A stretch of DNA of 30,738 nucleotides from Thermoleophilaceae bacterium (GTDB lineage: Bacteria; Actinomycetota; Thermoleophilia; Solirubrobacterales; JACPNS01). Under the pieces are notes generated by a model. The model saw nothing but the letters and a program-made list of their open reading frames with translations. It made no database searches and was not told where the DNA came from. Positions 19,168-26,155 of this stretch are shown here, piece after piece. The first letter of the stretch is position 1, and each line of letters begins with the position of its first letter. The stretch lies in NCBI GenBank assembly GCA_016463365.1, contig JAEMRJ010000014.1:1-30738 (forward strand). Direction: 5' to 3'. A program made the translations under genes and the position numbers.

Positions 19168-20644
19168 TCGCGACAAGAAGAAGCTCGTCCTCGTCGTCGT
19201 TGACGGTATGCGCCCGGCTTCATTGCAGCGGGCGATCGCAGACGGCACCGCGCCCAACTTCGCCCGTCTGATCCGCGAGGGCTACGAGAGCTCGGAGTGC
19301 ATCTCCGCATTTCCGTCGCTCACCCCGGTCGCAACCTCCACGATCGTCACCGGCCGCGGCCCCGGCGAGCACGGTGTGCCGTCGATGAACTGGTACAACC
19401 GCGAAGAGCGTCGCTACATCGACTACGGAATCAGCTTTCCGGCGGCGCGCAGAAGCGGCGTCATCACGGTCCTCAAGGACCTCGTCTACCGGATCAACCA
19501 GGACCACCTCTCGGCCGACACGCCAACGTTTTTCGAGTCACTGGAGAACGCGGGAATCCGCTGCGCCTGCACCACATACATGATCTATCGCGGGCCGCAC
19601 GAGCACAAGTTCGTCGGCGCAGGCGTTGCCGGAGCGCTGGCCGGTGTGACCGGCATGTCGCGCCCCGGTTACGGACCGACCCACCTGCTCTACGGCGACA
19701 TCTTCGACTCGCTCGGCACTGAGTGCCGGTCGAGCTACGGGGTTCCCGGCAAGCGCGACCAGCACACGGCCTGCGCAGGAATAGAGCTGGTGCTGAACGG
19801 CGAGTACGAGTTCATGCTGCTTTCGTTTCCCGACAACGACAACTGGTCCCATCGCTTCGGCCCCGATCAGCAACCCGCTGCGATCGCCAACGCAGATTCG
19901 CAGTTCCAGCGCGTGATCGATGCCGCCGGCGGCTATCGCCGCTTCATGGAAGAGCACGCTGTGATCGTCGTGTCCGACCACTCGCACAGCGTCGTGCATG
20001 AAGCAATCGACCTCTTCGAGGTGCTTGAGTCGCACGAATGGGAAGTGCTTCGGCCGCGCAAGGGAAGAAAGCCCGGCGACGCCGACATCGCCGTCAGCCC
20101 CGCAGCTCGCGCTGCGCACATCTACGTGCTGGATCCGGCACACCTGGGCGGCAAACTTCCGCTGCTGATCGAGGATCTCCGCCGCGAGGCGAAGATTGAG
20201 CAGGTCTTCTGGCTTGATGAAGAAGAGGCATTCTGTGCACTCGGCGAGGCCGAGCTGCGCTTCAAGCCGGGCAGCCGGTACACCGATCGCCGGGGCCTCA
20301 GTTGGGATGTCGAAGGCGATCTCGTCGCACTCGATCTGTTCGTGGAAGGTTCCGAGATCCACAGCGAGGAGTATCCCGACGCGCTCGCGCGGGTCTGGTC
20401 GGCACTGCACTGCCCCGGCTCGGGCGACCTGATCGTCACGCCGGTGCTCGGCTACGAGTTTCTTGACTGGGGCGGAGTCGCGCACGTCGGCGGCGGAACT
20501 CACGGATCGCTGCACAAAGCAGATTCCGCCGCGCAGCTGATCGTCACCGGAACCGGCGATGCGCGCCGAGATCAACGCGCATGGTCGATCGCGGACGTGA
20601 ATTCGCTCGTGCTCGAGCACTTCGGTCTAACCTCGCCCGGATGA
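19154..20644 (+). CDS. Alkaline phosphatase superfamily / type I phosphodiesterase-like hydrolase
   Basis: The 496-residue product starts with GTG at 19154 and has metal-site motifs of the nucleotide pyrophosphatase/phosphodiesterase branch. These are VVVDGMRP (Asp17), FPSLTPVATSTIVTGRGPGEHG with a likely nucleophile Thr57, SFPDNDNWSHRFGP, VVSDHSHS and GGGTHGSL. No signal peptide is seen, so it is probably cytoplasmic or acts on the inner face of the membrane. Substrate is unknown; relatives hydrolyse phosphodiesters, phosphonates or phosphoglycerol groups. It is coupled to a membrane protein upstream, and to a methyltransferase and GtrA downstream, which points to envelope lipid or glycan work by inference. 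Confidence 0.88.
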   Translation: MSSADRDKKKLVLVVVDGMRPASLQRAIADGTAPNFARLIREGYESSECISAFPSLTPVATSTIVTGRGPGEHGVPSMNWYNREERRYIDYGISFPAARRSGVITVLKDLVYRINQDHLSADTPTFFESLENAGIRCACTTYMIYRGPHEHKFVGAGVAGALAGVTGMSRPGYGPTHLLYGDIFDSLGTECRSSYGVPGKRDQHTACAGIELVLNGEYEFMLLSFPDNDNWSHRFGPDQQPAAIANADSQFQRVIDAAGGYRRFMEEHAVIVVSDHSHSVVHEAIDLFEVLESHEWEVLRPRKGRKPGDADIAVSPAARAAHIYVLDPAHLGGKLPLLIEDLRREAKIEQVFWLDEEEAFCALGEAELRFKPGSRYTDRRGLSWDVEGDLVALDLFVEGSEIHSEEYPDALARVWSALHCPGSGDLIVTPVLGYEFLDWGGVAHVGGGTHGSLHKADSAAQLIVTGTGDARRDQRAWSIADVNSLVLEHFGLTSPG

Positions 20645-21393
20645 GTCTGGCCTCGAATCTTCCCACTCCGGTGCGGCGCGCGGTGATGCGCGCATCACGT
20701 GGCGTCGTGCGTCTGACCAGGTACAAGGACCGGTCGGAGCTCGCCTTCTGGATCGATCACTGGGACAAGCACATCCGCGACGGCCACCTCTGGGGCGAGA
20801 ATTCCCTTGAGCTCTCGGGCGACAGCGAAGTCGCCGCCGAGTATGAGGAGCGTCGCTGGCAGCAGGCCCGCGCCGAGGTCAACCGTGTCCTCCAGGAAGC
20901 GAAGATTGAGGACAAGAACTTCTTCGACGGCAAGGTCGTGCTCGACATCGGCCCCGGCTGCGTCGGGTTTCCCGACGCGGTCGCCGTGCCCGCAAAGCTG
21001 AGCTTCGGTGTCGATCCGATCGCCGAGGCCTATCGCGACTCGGGCCTGCTGATCGACTCGGACGCGATCTACCTGAACACGCCGGCCGAGCGAATCCCGC
21101 TGCTCTCGGAGAGCGTCGACGTGATCGTCTGCCGCAACAGCCTCGACCACGTCGACAAGCCGACCACGGTTGTCGCCGAGATCCACCGCCTGCTGCGACC
21201 CGGCGGGACCCTGATCCTCAATGTCGACATCGATCACCCGGCAAGCCCGACCGAACCGCATGAAATATCGATCGGGACGCTGCGCGGCTGGTTGCAGGAC
21301 TTCACCGTCGAGCTCGAAGACGAATGGCTCCATGGCCACGCCGGCGAGGACGTCCCCGGCCATGCGGTGGTTGTGCGTGCCACTAGGCCATGA
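20641..21393 (+). CDS. Class I SAM-dependent methyltransferase
   Basis: The 250-residue product has motif I VVLDIGPGCVGFPDA, followed by VDVIVCRNSLDHVDKP and the post-motif segment EIHRLLRPGGTLILNVDID. These match the Methyltransf_11 pattern of small-molecule methyltransferases. The N-terminal part (about 90 residues, with WIDHWDKHIRDGHLW) is not recognised. I chose the ATG at 20641, which overlaps the hydrolase stop (ATGA), over a longer frame. Its own stop overlaps the GtrA start in the same way. The acceptor substrate is unknown. Confidence 0.9.
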   Translation: MSLASNLPTPVRRAVMRASRGVVRLTRYKDRSELAFWIDHWDKHIRDGHLWGENSLELSGDSEVAAEYEERRWQQARAEVNRVLQEAKIEDKNFFDGKVVLDIGPGCVGFPDAVAVPAKLSFGVDPIAEAYRDSGLLIDSDAIYLNTPAERIPLLSESVDVIVCRNSLDHVDKPTTVVAEIHRLLRPGGTLILNVDIDHPASPTEPHEISIGTLRGWLQDFTVELEDEWLHGHAGEDVPGHAVVVRATRP

Positions 21394-21860
21394 CGGTGAG
21401 CGAAAAGTCCGTGTCGACTCCCGAAGAACTCGAGCGTGAGCGCCTGCACCATCGCGTCGGCGACGGAATGCGCAAGCCGCACAACTGGATCCAACTGATC
21501 AAATTCGGCGCGGTCGGTGCCTCGGGTTACGTCGTCAATCTCGCCGTCTACGAGATCGCGCGCCAGCAGTTCGACGCTCACTACCTCGTGGCCGCCGTGA
21601 TCGCCTTCGTCTTTGCGGTGACCAACAACTTCCTCTGGAACCGCCACTGGACCTTCAAGGCGACCGACGGGCACGCCGGTTTTCAGGCCGTGCGCTTCTT
21701 CGTCGTGAGCCTCTTCGCGCTCGCGTTCAACCTTGCAGTTCTGCAAATCCTCGTGGCCGCGGGCGTCGGCGAGTTTCCGGCTCAGGCAGTCGCTGTGATC
21801 TGCGCGACGCCGCTGAACTTCATCGGCAACAAGCTCTGGTCATTCGACAGCAGGCGCTAG
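21390..21860 (+). CDS. GtrA family membrane protein
   Basis: The 156-residue product has about four membrane segments from residue 35 on, beginning LIKFGAVGASGYVVNLAVYE. It carries the family motif FVFAVTNNFLWNRHWTF and ends with TPLNFIGNKLWSF. GtrA proteins are thought to help flip undecaprenyl-phosphate-linked sugars across the membrane for wall or surface glycans. The first 30 residues are charged and cytoplasmic. It is the last gene of the coupled set. Its final 21 bases overlap the convergent YmdB-like gene. Confidence 0.92.
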   Translation: MTVSEKSVSTPEELERERLHHRVGDGMRKPHNWIQLIKFGAVGASGYVVNLAVYEIARQQFDAHYLVAAVIAFVFAVTNNFLWNRHWTFKATDGHAGFQAVRFFVVSLFALAFNLAVLQILVAAGVGEFPAQAVAVICATPLNFIGNKLWSFDSRR

Positions 21861-22637
21861 CGGCACGATCAGCTGCGTGACGCTCGTCGCCGAGCCCTGA
21901 CGGTCGGACTCGATCAGCACGCCCATCAGGTGTTCATCGCCGGTCGCGCTGTCAAAGCGTTGCGGCATGCCGGTGCGCAGCTTCGTGATGATCGCTTCTT
22001 TGACCACGCCGATCACGCCGGCCCTCGAGCCGGTCATGCCCACGTCGGTGCAGTAGGCGGTGCCGCCGGGTAGTACGCGCGCGTCGGCGGTCGGAACGTG
22101 CGTGTGGGTGCCTACAACGCCGGTCACGCGGCCGTCGAGAAACCAGCCCATGGTCACCTTCTCGCTGGTCAGTTCGGCGTGAAAGTCGACGAGCACCAGG
22201 TCGGCGTCGCTGTCGATCTCGCGCACCAGCCGGTCAGCTGCGTCGTAGGGATTGCCGTCGTTGTCCAGACCGAACTGCCCGATCAGGTTGATCACGCCAA
22301 GGCGCAGGCTGCCGCCCCTGGCCTCGACCACGACCGAGCCCTTGCCGGGGTTGCTCGCGTGCTGATTGGCGCAACGGACGATCGGCTTGCCGGAGTCGAG
22401 GTAGCTGTAGACCTCGCGGTGCCGGTAGGTGTGATTGCCGAGCGTGATCACGTCGACGCCGAGCGCGAAAATCTCGTCTGCGGTCTTCGGCGTGATGCCC
22501 ATCCCGCCTGCGGCGTTCTCGCCGTTGACGACGACGAAGTCGGGCTCGTGCTCCTCGCGCAACTGCGGCAGCAGAGTCGTGAGCGTGCGGCGACCGGGTT
22601 CGGCGACGACATCGCCGATGAAGAGGATCTTGGGCAT
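21840..22637 (-). CDS. YmdB/TIGR00282 family metallophosphoesterase
   Basis: The 265-residue product belongs to the calcineurin-like family typified by B. subtilis YmdB, a 2',3'-cyclic nucleotide phosphodiesterase. Metal-site residues are visible: Asp9 in FIGDVVAEPGR, Glu40 and Asn41 in NGENAAGG, Asn68 and His69 in LGNHTYRHRE, and the histidines of DFHAE and VGTHTHVPTAD. The length matches the family. TAGACT lies six bases before the ATG with no ribosome-binding site, which suggests a leaderless message. The end overlaps gtrA on the other strand by 21 bases. Confidence 0.94.
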   Translation of the reverse strand: MPKILFIGDVVAEPGRRTLTTLLPQLREEHEPDFVVVNGENAAGGMGITPKTADEIFALGVDVITLGNHTYRHREVYSYLDSGKPIVRCANQHASNPGKGSVVVEARGGSLRLGVINLIGQFGLDNDGNPYDAADRLVREIDSDADLVLVDFHAELTSEKVTMGWFLDGRVTGVVGTHTHVPTADARVLPGGTAYCTDVGMTGSRAGVIGVVKEAIITKLRTGMPQRFDSATGDEHLMGVLIESDRQGSATSVTQLIVPLAPAVE

Positions 22638-22643
22638 GGCGCG

Positions 22644-22649
22644 AGTCTA
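22644..22649 (-). promoter_or_regulatory. Possible leaderless promoter of the YmdB-like gene
   Basis: TAGACT on the minus strand ends six bases before the ATG at 22637. The same hexamer precedes tRNA-Ile and the ABC ATPase gene. Confidence 0.4.
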
Positions 22650-22665
22650 CGGCTCGCGGCCGGGC

Positions 22666-22800
22666 TTACCGGGGGAAGTGCTCGCGGATCAGGGCCTGCG
22701 GCAACTCGATCGGCTTGTCCATCGAACTGAAGATGCCGTCGTAGAGGTTTGCTTCGCCCCAGCGACCTTGGTCGCGCCACCGGATGTCTCGCTCGCTCAT
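22666..22800 (-). CDS. Possible 44-residue microprotein
   Basis: A short frame starts with ATG at 22800 and reads MSERDIRWRDQGRWGEANLY, ending ALIREHFPR. Codon third positions are strongly G or C, as in the real genes here, which supports translation. The protein is charged and has no membrane segment. I recognise no family. Its ATG overlaps the stop of another small frame upstream (ATGA). It could be transcribed with the YmdB-like gene, whose start lies 28 bases beyond its stop. Confidence 0.5.
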   Translation of the reverse strand: MSERDIRWRDQGRWGEANLYDGIFSSMDKPIELPQALIREHFPR

Positions 22801-23015
22801 GCTTCGATCGTGCCGATCCCGGGTCTTCCGGGACACGATTCCAGACCGACCGCCAAGCCGGTTGCCAGGTCCGCCCGAAATTCCCGCCCGAGCTCCCCCG
22901 CAGTCTCCGAAATACCGCCACCGGAATTCTGGATTGTTGTCATGGCCTCCTGGACCGTCGCCTCAATGTGCCGGTTGCTGAGATTCGATCGAGCTGCGAC
23001 ATCGTCCCCACTCAA
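22797..23015 (-). CDS. Doubtful small protein, 72 residues
   Basis: A frame from a TTG at 23015 (MSGDDVAARSNLSNRHIEAT) ends GRPGIGTIEA and overlaps the next small frame by four bases. The overlap is like those of real operons here. However, its third-position bias is weaker than in neighbours, and a stem-loop lies inside its 3' part. No family is recognised. It may be non-coding. Confidence 0.3.
   Translation of the reverse strand: MSGDDVAARSNLSNRHIEATVQEAMTTIQNSGGGISETAGELGREFRADLATGLAVGLESCPGRPGIGTIEA
22807..22839. repeat. Extended stem-loop in the YmdB-ABC interval
   Basis: ATCGTG, a four-base bulge, TCCCGG, a five-base loop GTCTT, CCGGGA and CACGAT together form a 12-base-pair imperfect hairpin. 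It is the most stable-looking structure in the 446-bp interval 22638-23083. The rest of that interval holds the two small frames and the ABC promoter region. Confidence 0.55.
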
Positions 23016-23069
23016 CCAGAAGCTGAGTTACAGAACAAGACACGTCTGCCCCAATTTGGTGACGACCCG

Positions 23070-23075
23070 TAGACT
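23070..23075 (+). promoter_or_regulatory. Possible leaderless promoter of the ABC exporter operon
   Basis: TAGACT lies eight bases before the ATG at 23084, with no ribosome-binding site between and no clear -35. Confidence 0.4.
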
Positions 23076-23083
23076 CTTCGCCC

Positions 23084-23794
23084 ATGCCGGTTCTTGAAGG
23101 CCGCGACCTCGTCAAGCTCTATGACGATCGCGCGGCGCTCAGCGGAGTTTCATTTTCGGTCGACGCGGGAGAGAGCGTCGCGATCGCCGGACCCAACGGG
23201 GCTGGCAAGACGACCCTTCTCGGCATGCTCGCCGGCGTCACGGCCCCCGACTCCGGATCGGTCGAACTGCCCAGTGGCAAGCTCGGCTGGGTCCCGCAGA
23301 AGGCTGCAACCTACGGCAAGCTGACGGTTCGCGAGAACCTCGAACTCTTTGCACGACTTGAGCGGGTGCCCGATGTGTTCAGCGCCGCGACGCGGATGAT
23401 GGACCGCATCGAACTCGCCCACCGCGCCTCCGATCGCGCGGAAGATCTCTCGGGCGGGATGCGCCAGCGACTCTCGATCGGCATGGGACTGATTGCCGAC
23501 CCGGCTGTGCTGCTGCTCGACGAACCCTCGGCCGCGCTTGACCCGCTCCAGCGCGAACGCCTCTGGGAACTGCTCGGCTCGCTCGCAGATTCTGGGATCG
23601 GCATCGTCTTCTCAACCCACTCGGCCGGCGAGGTCGAAGGCCACGCCGACCGCGTGATCATCCTTGACGGCGGCCGTCTGCTCTACGACGGCAAGCCTGC
23701 AGACATCGGCCCCGGCGCGCACTTCGAGCTCGCATTCATCAACTTCCTGCGCGCACGGCGCGCACACGCCTCGGTCGGCGGTGACGCTTCGTGA
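23084..23794 (+). CDS. ABC transporter ATP-binding protein (ABC-2 type)
   Basis: The 236-residue nucleotide-binding subunit has Walker A GPNGAGKTT at 36-44, the Q-loop WVPQKA near 69-74, the signature LSGGMRQRL at 122-130, Walker B VLLLDEPSAALD at 142-153, and the switch histidine in FSTHSAGEVEGH. It resembles the CcmA/DRA-type ATPases of exporters and energises the permease encoded next. The stop overlaps the permease start by four bases (GTGA). The exported substrate cannot be told; since the heme operon follows, a link to cytochrome assembly is conceivable but unsupported. Confidence 0.94.
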   Translation: MPVLEGRDLVKLYDDRAALSGVSFSVDAGESVAIAGPNGAGKTTLLGMLAGVTAPDSGSVELPSGKLGWVPQKAATYGKLTVRENLELFARLERVPDVFSAATRMMDRIELAHRASDRAEDLSGGMRQRLSIGMGLIADPAVLLLDEPSAALDPLQRERLWELLGSLADSGIGIVFSTHSAGEVEGHADRVIILDGGRLLYDGKPADIGPGAHFELAFINFLRARRAHASVGGDAS

Positions 23795-25134
23795 AACGCC
23801 TCGGCTACCTGCTCGGCAAAGACCTGCGCCTGCTCAAGCGCACGCCGACGATTGTCGTTCTGCTGATGCTCTACCCGGCGCTGGTCGCCGTGCTCGTGGG
23901 CCTGGCCGTCGGCCGCCCGCCGACCAAGCCGCGCGTCGCGATCGTCAACCAGGTCCCCGAGAACCAGCGGGACATCCGCATCGGTGGCAAAGAGTTCGAC
24001 CTCGACAAGCTCACCAGGGCGCTCTACGAGAACGTCGACGGCTACAACGTCAAGAGCCCGGAAGCTGCGCTGGAAGAGGTCAAGTCCGGTGACGCGGTCG
24101 CCGCAGTGATCATCCCCGAGGACATCGTCGAGCAGCTTGAGTCTTCAAGCAGCCAGGGCACGATCGAGGCGATCTTCGACTCGACGGACCCAACGCGCAA
24201 GGCGTACGTGGAGAACACGATCAAGGGCCTGCTCGTGGACACCAACAACGAGCTGACCAACAGATTCACGGACGTCTCGCTCGACTACATCAACATCATC
24301 GTCAACGGGGGTGAGATCTCCTTCGGCGGCAGAACACGGGACATCAAGGGCCTGGCCAACGGCGCGGACCTGATCAAGGACGTGCTGCCGTTTGTGCCGC
24401 CGGAGCAGCGCAAGGATCTGCAGGAGTTCGCCGCGCTCTCCGAAGGCGCAAAACAGGGGGCGAACTTCGCCAAATCGTTGCTGCGCCGCGTCGGCCAGCC
24501 GATCAAGCTTCAGAACAAGCCGGTCGGCACCAACTCTTCGCTCTCGTCGCTGGCGGTTGCCGTGGCGGTCGCGGTCTCGGCGATGTTTGTCGCGCTGCTG
24601 CTCGGCGCCGGCATGCTGGCCTACGAACAGGAGGACCAGATGCTCACGCGCCTGCTCCGGGGCCTCGCTCCGCGATCGACGATCGTGATTGAGAAAACAC
24701 TTCTGGCGGGCATCTGCGCGCTGATTGTCGGAACGGTCATGGTGCTCGCCTTCGGCGCGTTCGTGGACATCCGCTGGGAACGTGCCTACTACTGGTGGCC
24801 GGCGATCATCATCGCTTCGCTCTCGTTCGGCGCGGCAGGCGTGATGGTCGGGGCTGCAAGCGGCGACGTCCGCGCGGCATCGCTCGCATCATTCATGATC
24901 GGGCTGCCGTTGACGGCCGCAGCGCTTGTACCCAAAGGCGCGGTTTCGGATGGTCTCTACAGCGTCCTGCAGGTGATCAACTCGATCTTCCCCTTCAAGC
25001 CGTCGCTCGATCTCTTGCGCGCCGGACTTTCGCCGGGCTTTGATGCGCTGGTTCCCGGCATCCACCTGGCGGTGCTGATCGTGGCCTACTGCCTGATTGC
25101 GTCGTTTGCAATCAAGCGCCGCGCGTCCATCTGA
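23791..25134 (+). CDS. ABC-2 type transporter permease
   Basis: The 447-residue product (GTG start at 23791) has one N-terminal membrane segment (about 21-42), then a large extracytoplasmic domain (about 45-245), then a C-terminal group of about five or six membrane segments. The domain contains VAAVIIPEDIVEQLES, typical of YhgE/NatB/ABC-2 permeases. This is the ABC2_membrane_3 layout, used for export of drugs, sodium or lipids. It pairs with the ATPase just upstream. The substrate is unknown. It ends three bases before the palindrome in front of hemB. Confidence 0.9.
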   Translation: MKRLGYLLGKDLRLLKRTPTIVVLLMLYPALVAVLVGLAVGRPPTKPRVAIVNQVPENQRDIRIGGKEFDLDKLTRALYENVDGYNVKSPEAALEEVKSGDAVAAVIIPEDIVEQLESSSSQGTIEAIFDSTDPTRKAYVENTIKGLLVDTNNELTNRFTDVSLDYINIIVNGGEISFGGRTRDIKGLANGADLIKDVLPFVPPEQRKDLQEFAALSEGAKQGANFAKSLLRRVGQPIKLQNKPVGTNSSLSSLAVAVAVAVSAMFVALLLGAGMLAYEQEDQMLTRLLRGLAPRSTIVIEKTLLAGICALIVGTVMVLAFGAFVDIRWERAYYWWPAIIIASLSFGAAGVMVGAASGDVRAASLASFMIGLPLTAAALVPKGAVSDGLYSVLQVINSIFPFKPSLDLLRAGLSPGFDALVPGIHLAVLIVAYCLIASFAIKRRASI

Positions 25135-25136
25135 TT

Positions 25137-25150
25137 CCCGCCGCGGCGGG
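25137..25150. promoter_or_regulatory. Perfect 14-base palindrome in the hemB promoter
   Basis: CCCGCCGCGGCGGG is a perfect dyad directly abutting the proposed -10 of hemB. It could be an operator for the heme operon. As a terminator of the upstream ABC operon it would have almost no loop and no T-run. Confidence 0.4.
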
Positions 25151-25156
25151 TACAGT
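25151..25156 (+). promoter_or_regulatory. Possible leaderless promoter of the hemB operon
   Basis: TACAGT lies six bases before the hemB ATG at 25163. With normal spacing transcription would begin at the A of the ATG. No ribosome-binding site is present. Confidence 0.45.
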
Positions 25157-25162
25157 CAAAAC

Positions 25163-26155
25163 ATGGCATTTCCAGCCACAAGGATGCGTCGGCTGCGCAG
25201 GACCCGTGCGATTCGCGACCTCGTGCGCGAGAACGATGTCGGCCCGGCGAACCTGATCGCTCCGTACTTCATCGTGCCCGGAACCGGCAAGCGCGAGCCG
25301 ATCGGCTCGATGCCGGGTGTCGACCGGCTGAGCGTCGACCTGATGGCGCAGGAAGCGATCGAGCTCCAGGAGCTTGGCCTGGCCGGCGTGCTGCTCTTCG
25401 GGCTGCCCGAGGAAAAGGACGAGGTCGGCAGCAGCGCGTGGGACCCCGACGGTCCGGTGCAGCTCGCGGTCCGTGCGATCAAGGCCGCGGCGCCCGAGCT
25501 GACGGTCGTCACCGACGTCTGTATGTGCGAGTACACCAGCCACGGCCACTGCGGCGTGATCGGCGCGAGCGGCGACGTCGACAACGACGAAACTCTCGAC
25601 CTTCTGGCGCGCACCGCGATCTCGCATGCTGCAGCAGGCGCCGACGCCGTCGCGCCCAGCGACATGATGGACGGCCGCGTCGGAGCGCTGCGCGCAGCGC
25701 TCGACGAAGAGGACTTCACCGGCACCGCGATCATCGCCTACAGCGCGAAGTTCGCCAGTGCCTTCTACGGGCCGTTCCGCGACGCCGCAGATTCGGCCCC
25801 GCAGCCTGACGGGCACATCAAGGAAGACCGCCGCGGCTACCAGATGGATCCCGCCAACGCGCGCGAAGCCGTACGCGAAGCAGTGCTCGATGTCGAAGAA
25901 GGTGCGGACATCGTGATGGTCAAGCCGGGCCTTCCGTACCTTGACATCGTGCGCCAGGTGCGCGACGCGGTGCCCACTCCGGTGGCCGTTTACAACGTCA
26001 GCGGCGAGTACTCAATGGTCAAGGCTGCGGCCGCCAGCGGCTACCTTGATGAGCGTTCTGCCGTCGCTGAGTCGCTCCTTTCCATGCGCCGCGCCGGGGC
26101 GGACATCATCTTCACCTACCACGCCAAGGAATTCGCGCAATGGCAGAAGCAGTGA
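25163..26155 (+). CDS. hemB: Delta-aminolevulinic acid dehydratase (porphobilinogen synthase)
   Basis: HemB condenses two 5-aminolevulinate molecules to porphobilinogen, an early step of tetrapyrrole synthesis. The 330-residue product has the zinc-binding cysteines Cys120, Cys122 and Cys130 in DVCMCEYTSHGHCG, and the Schiff-base lysines Lys196 (AYSAKFAS) and Lys254 (MVKPGLPYLD). The cysteine triad marks it as the zinc-dependent type. I chose the ATG at 25163 because the family begins there; the frame is open 22 codons earlier, into the preceding gene. Its end overlaps the next gene by 16 bases. Confidence 0.98.
   Translation: MAFPATRMRRLRRTRAIRDLVRENDVGPANLIAPYFIVPGTGKREPIGSMPGVDRLSVDLMAQEAIELQELGLAGVLLFGLPEEKDEVGSSAWDPDGPVQLAVRAIKAAAPELTVVTDVCMCEYTSHGHCGVIGASGDVDNDETLDLLARTAISHAAAGADAVAPSDMMDGRVGALRAALDEEDFTGTAIIAYSAKFASAFYGPFRDAADSAPQPDGHIKEDRRGYQMDPANAREAVREAVLDVEEGADIVMVKPGLPYLDIVRQVRDAVPTPVAVYNVSGEYSMVKAAAASGYLDERSAVAESLLSMRRAGADIIFTYHAKEFAQWQKQ

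Noticed and set aside
19538..20620. A 360-codon minus-strand frame opposite the phosphodiesterase-like gene
   Set aside because: It is a codon-bias shadow of the plus-strand gene, whose catalytic motifs are intact.
23016..23083. Riboswitch upstream of the ABC exporter genes
   Set aside because: The apparent promoter lies eight bases before the ATG, leaving no leader for a riboswitch.
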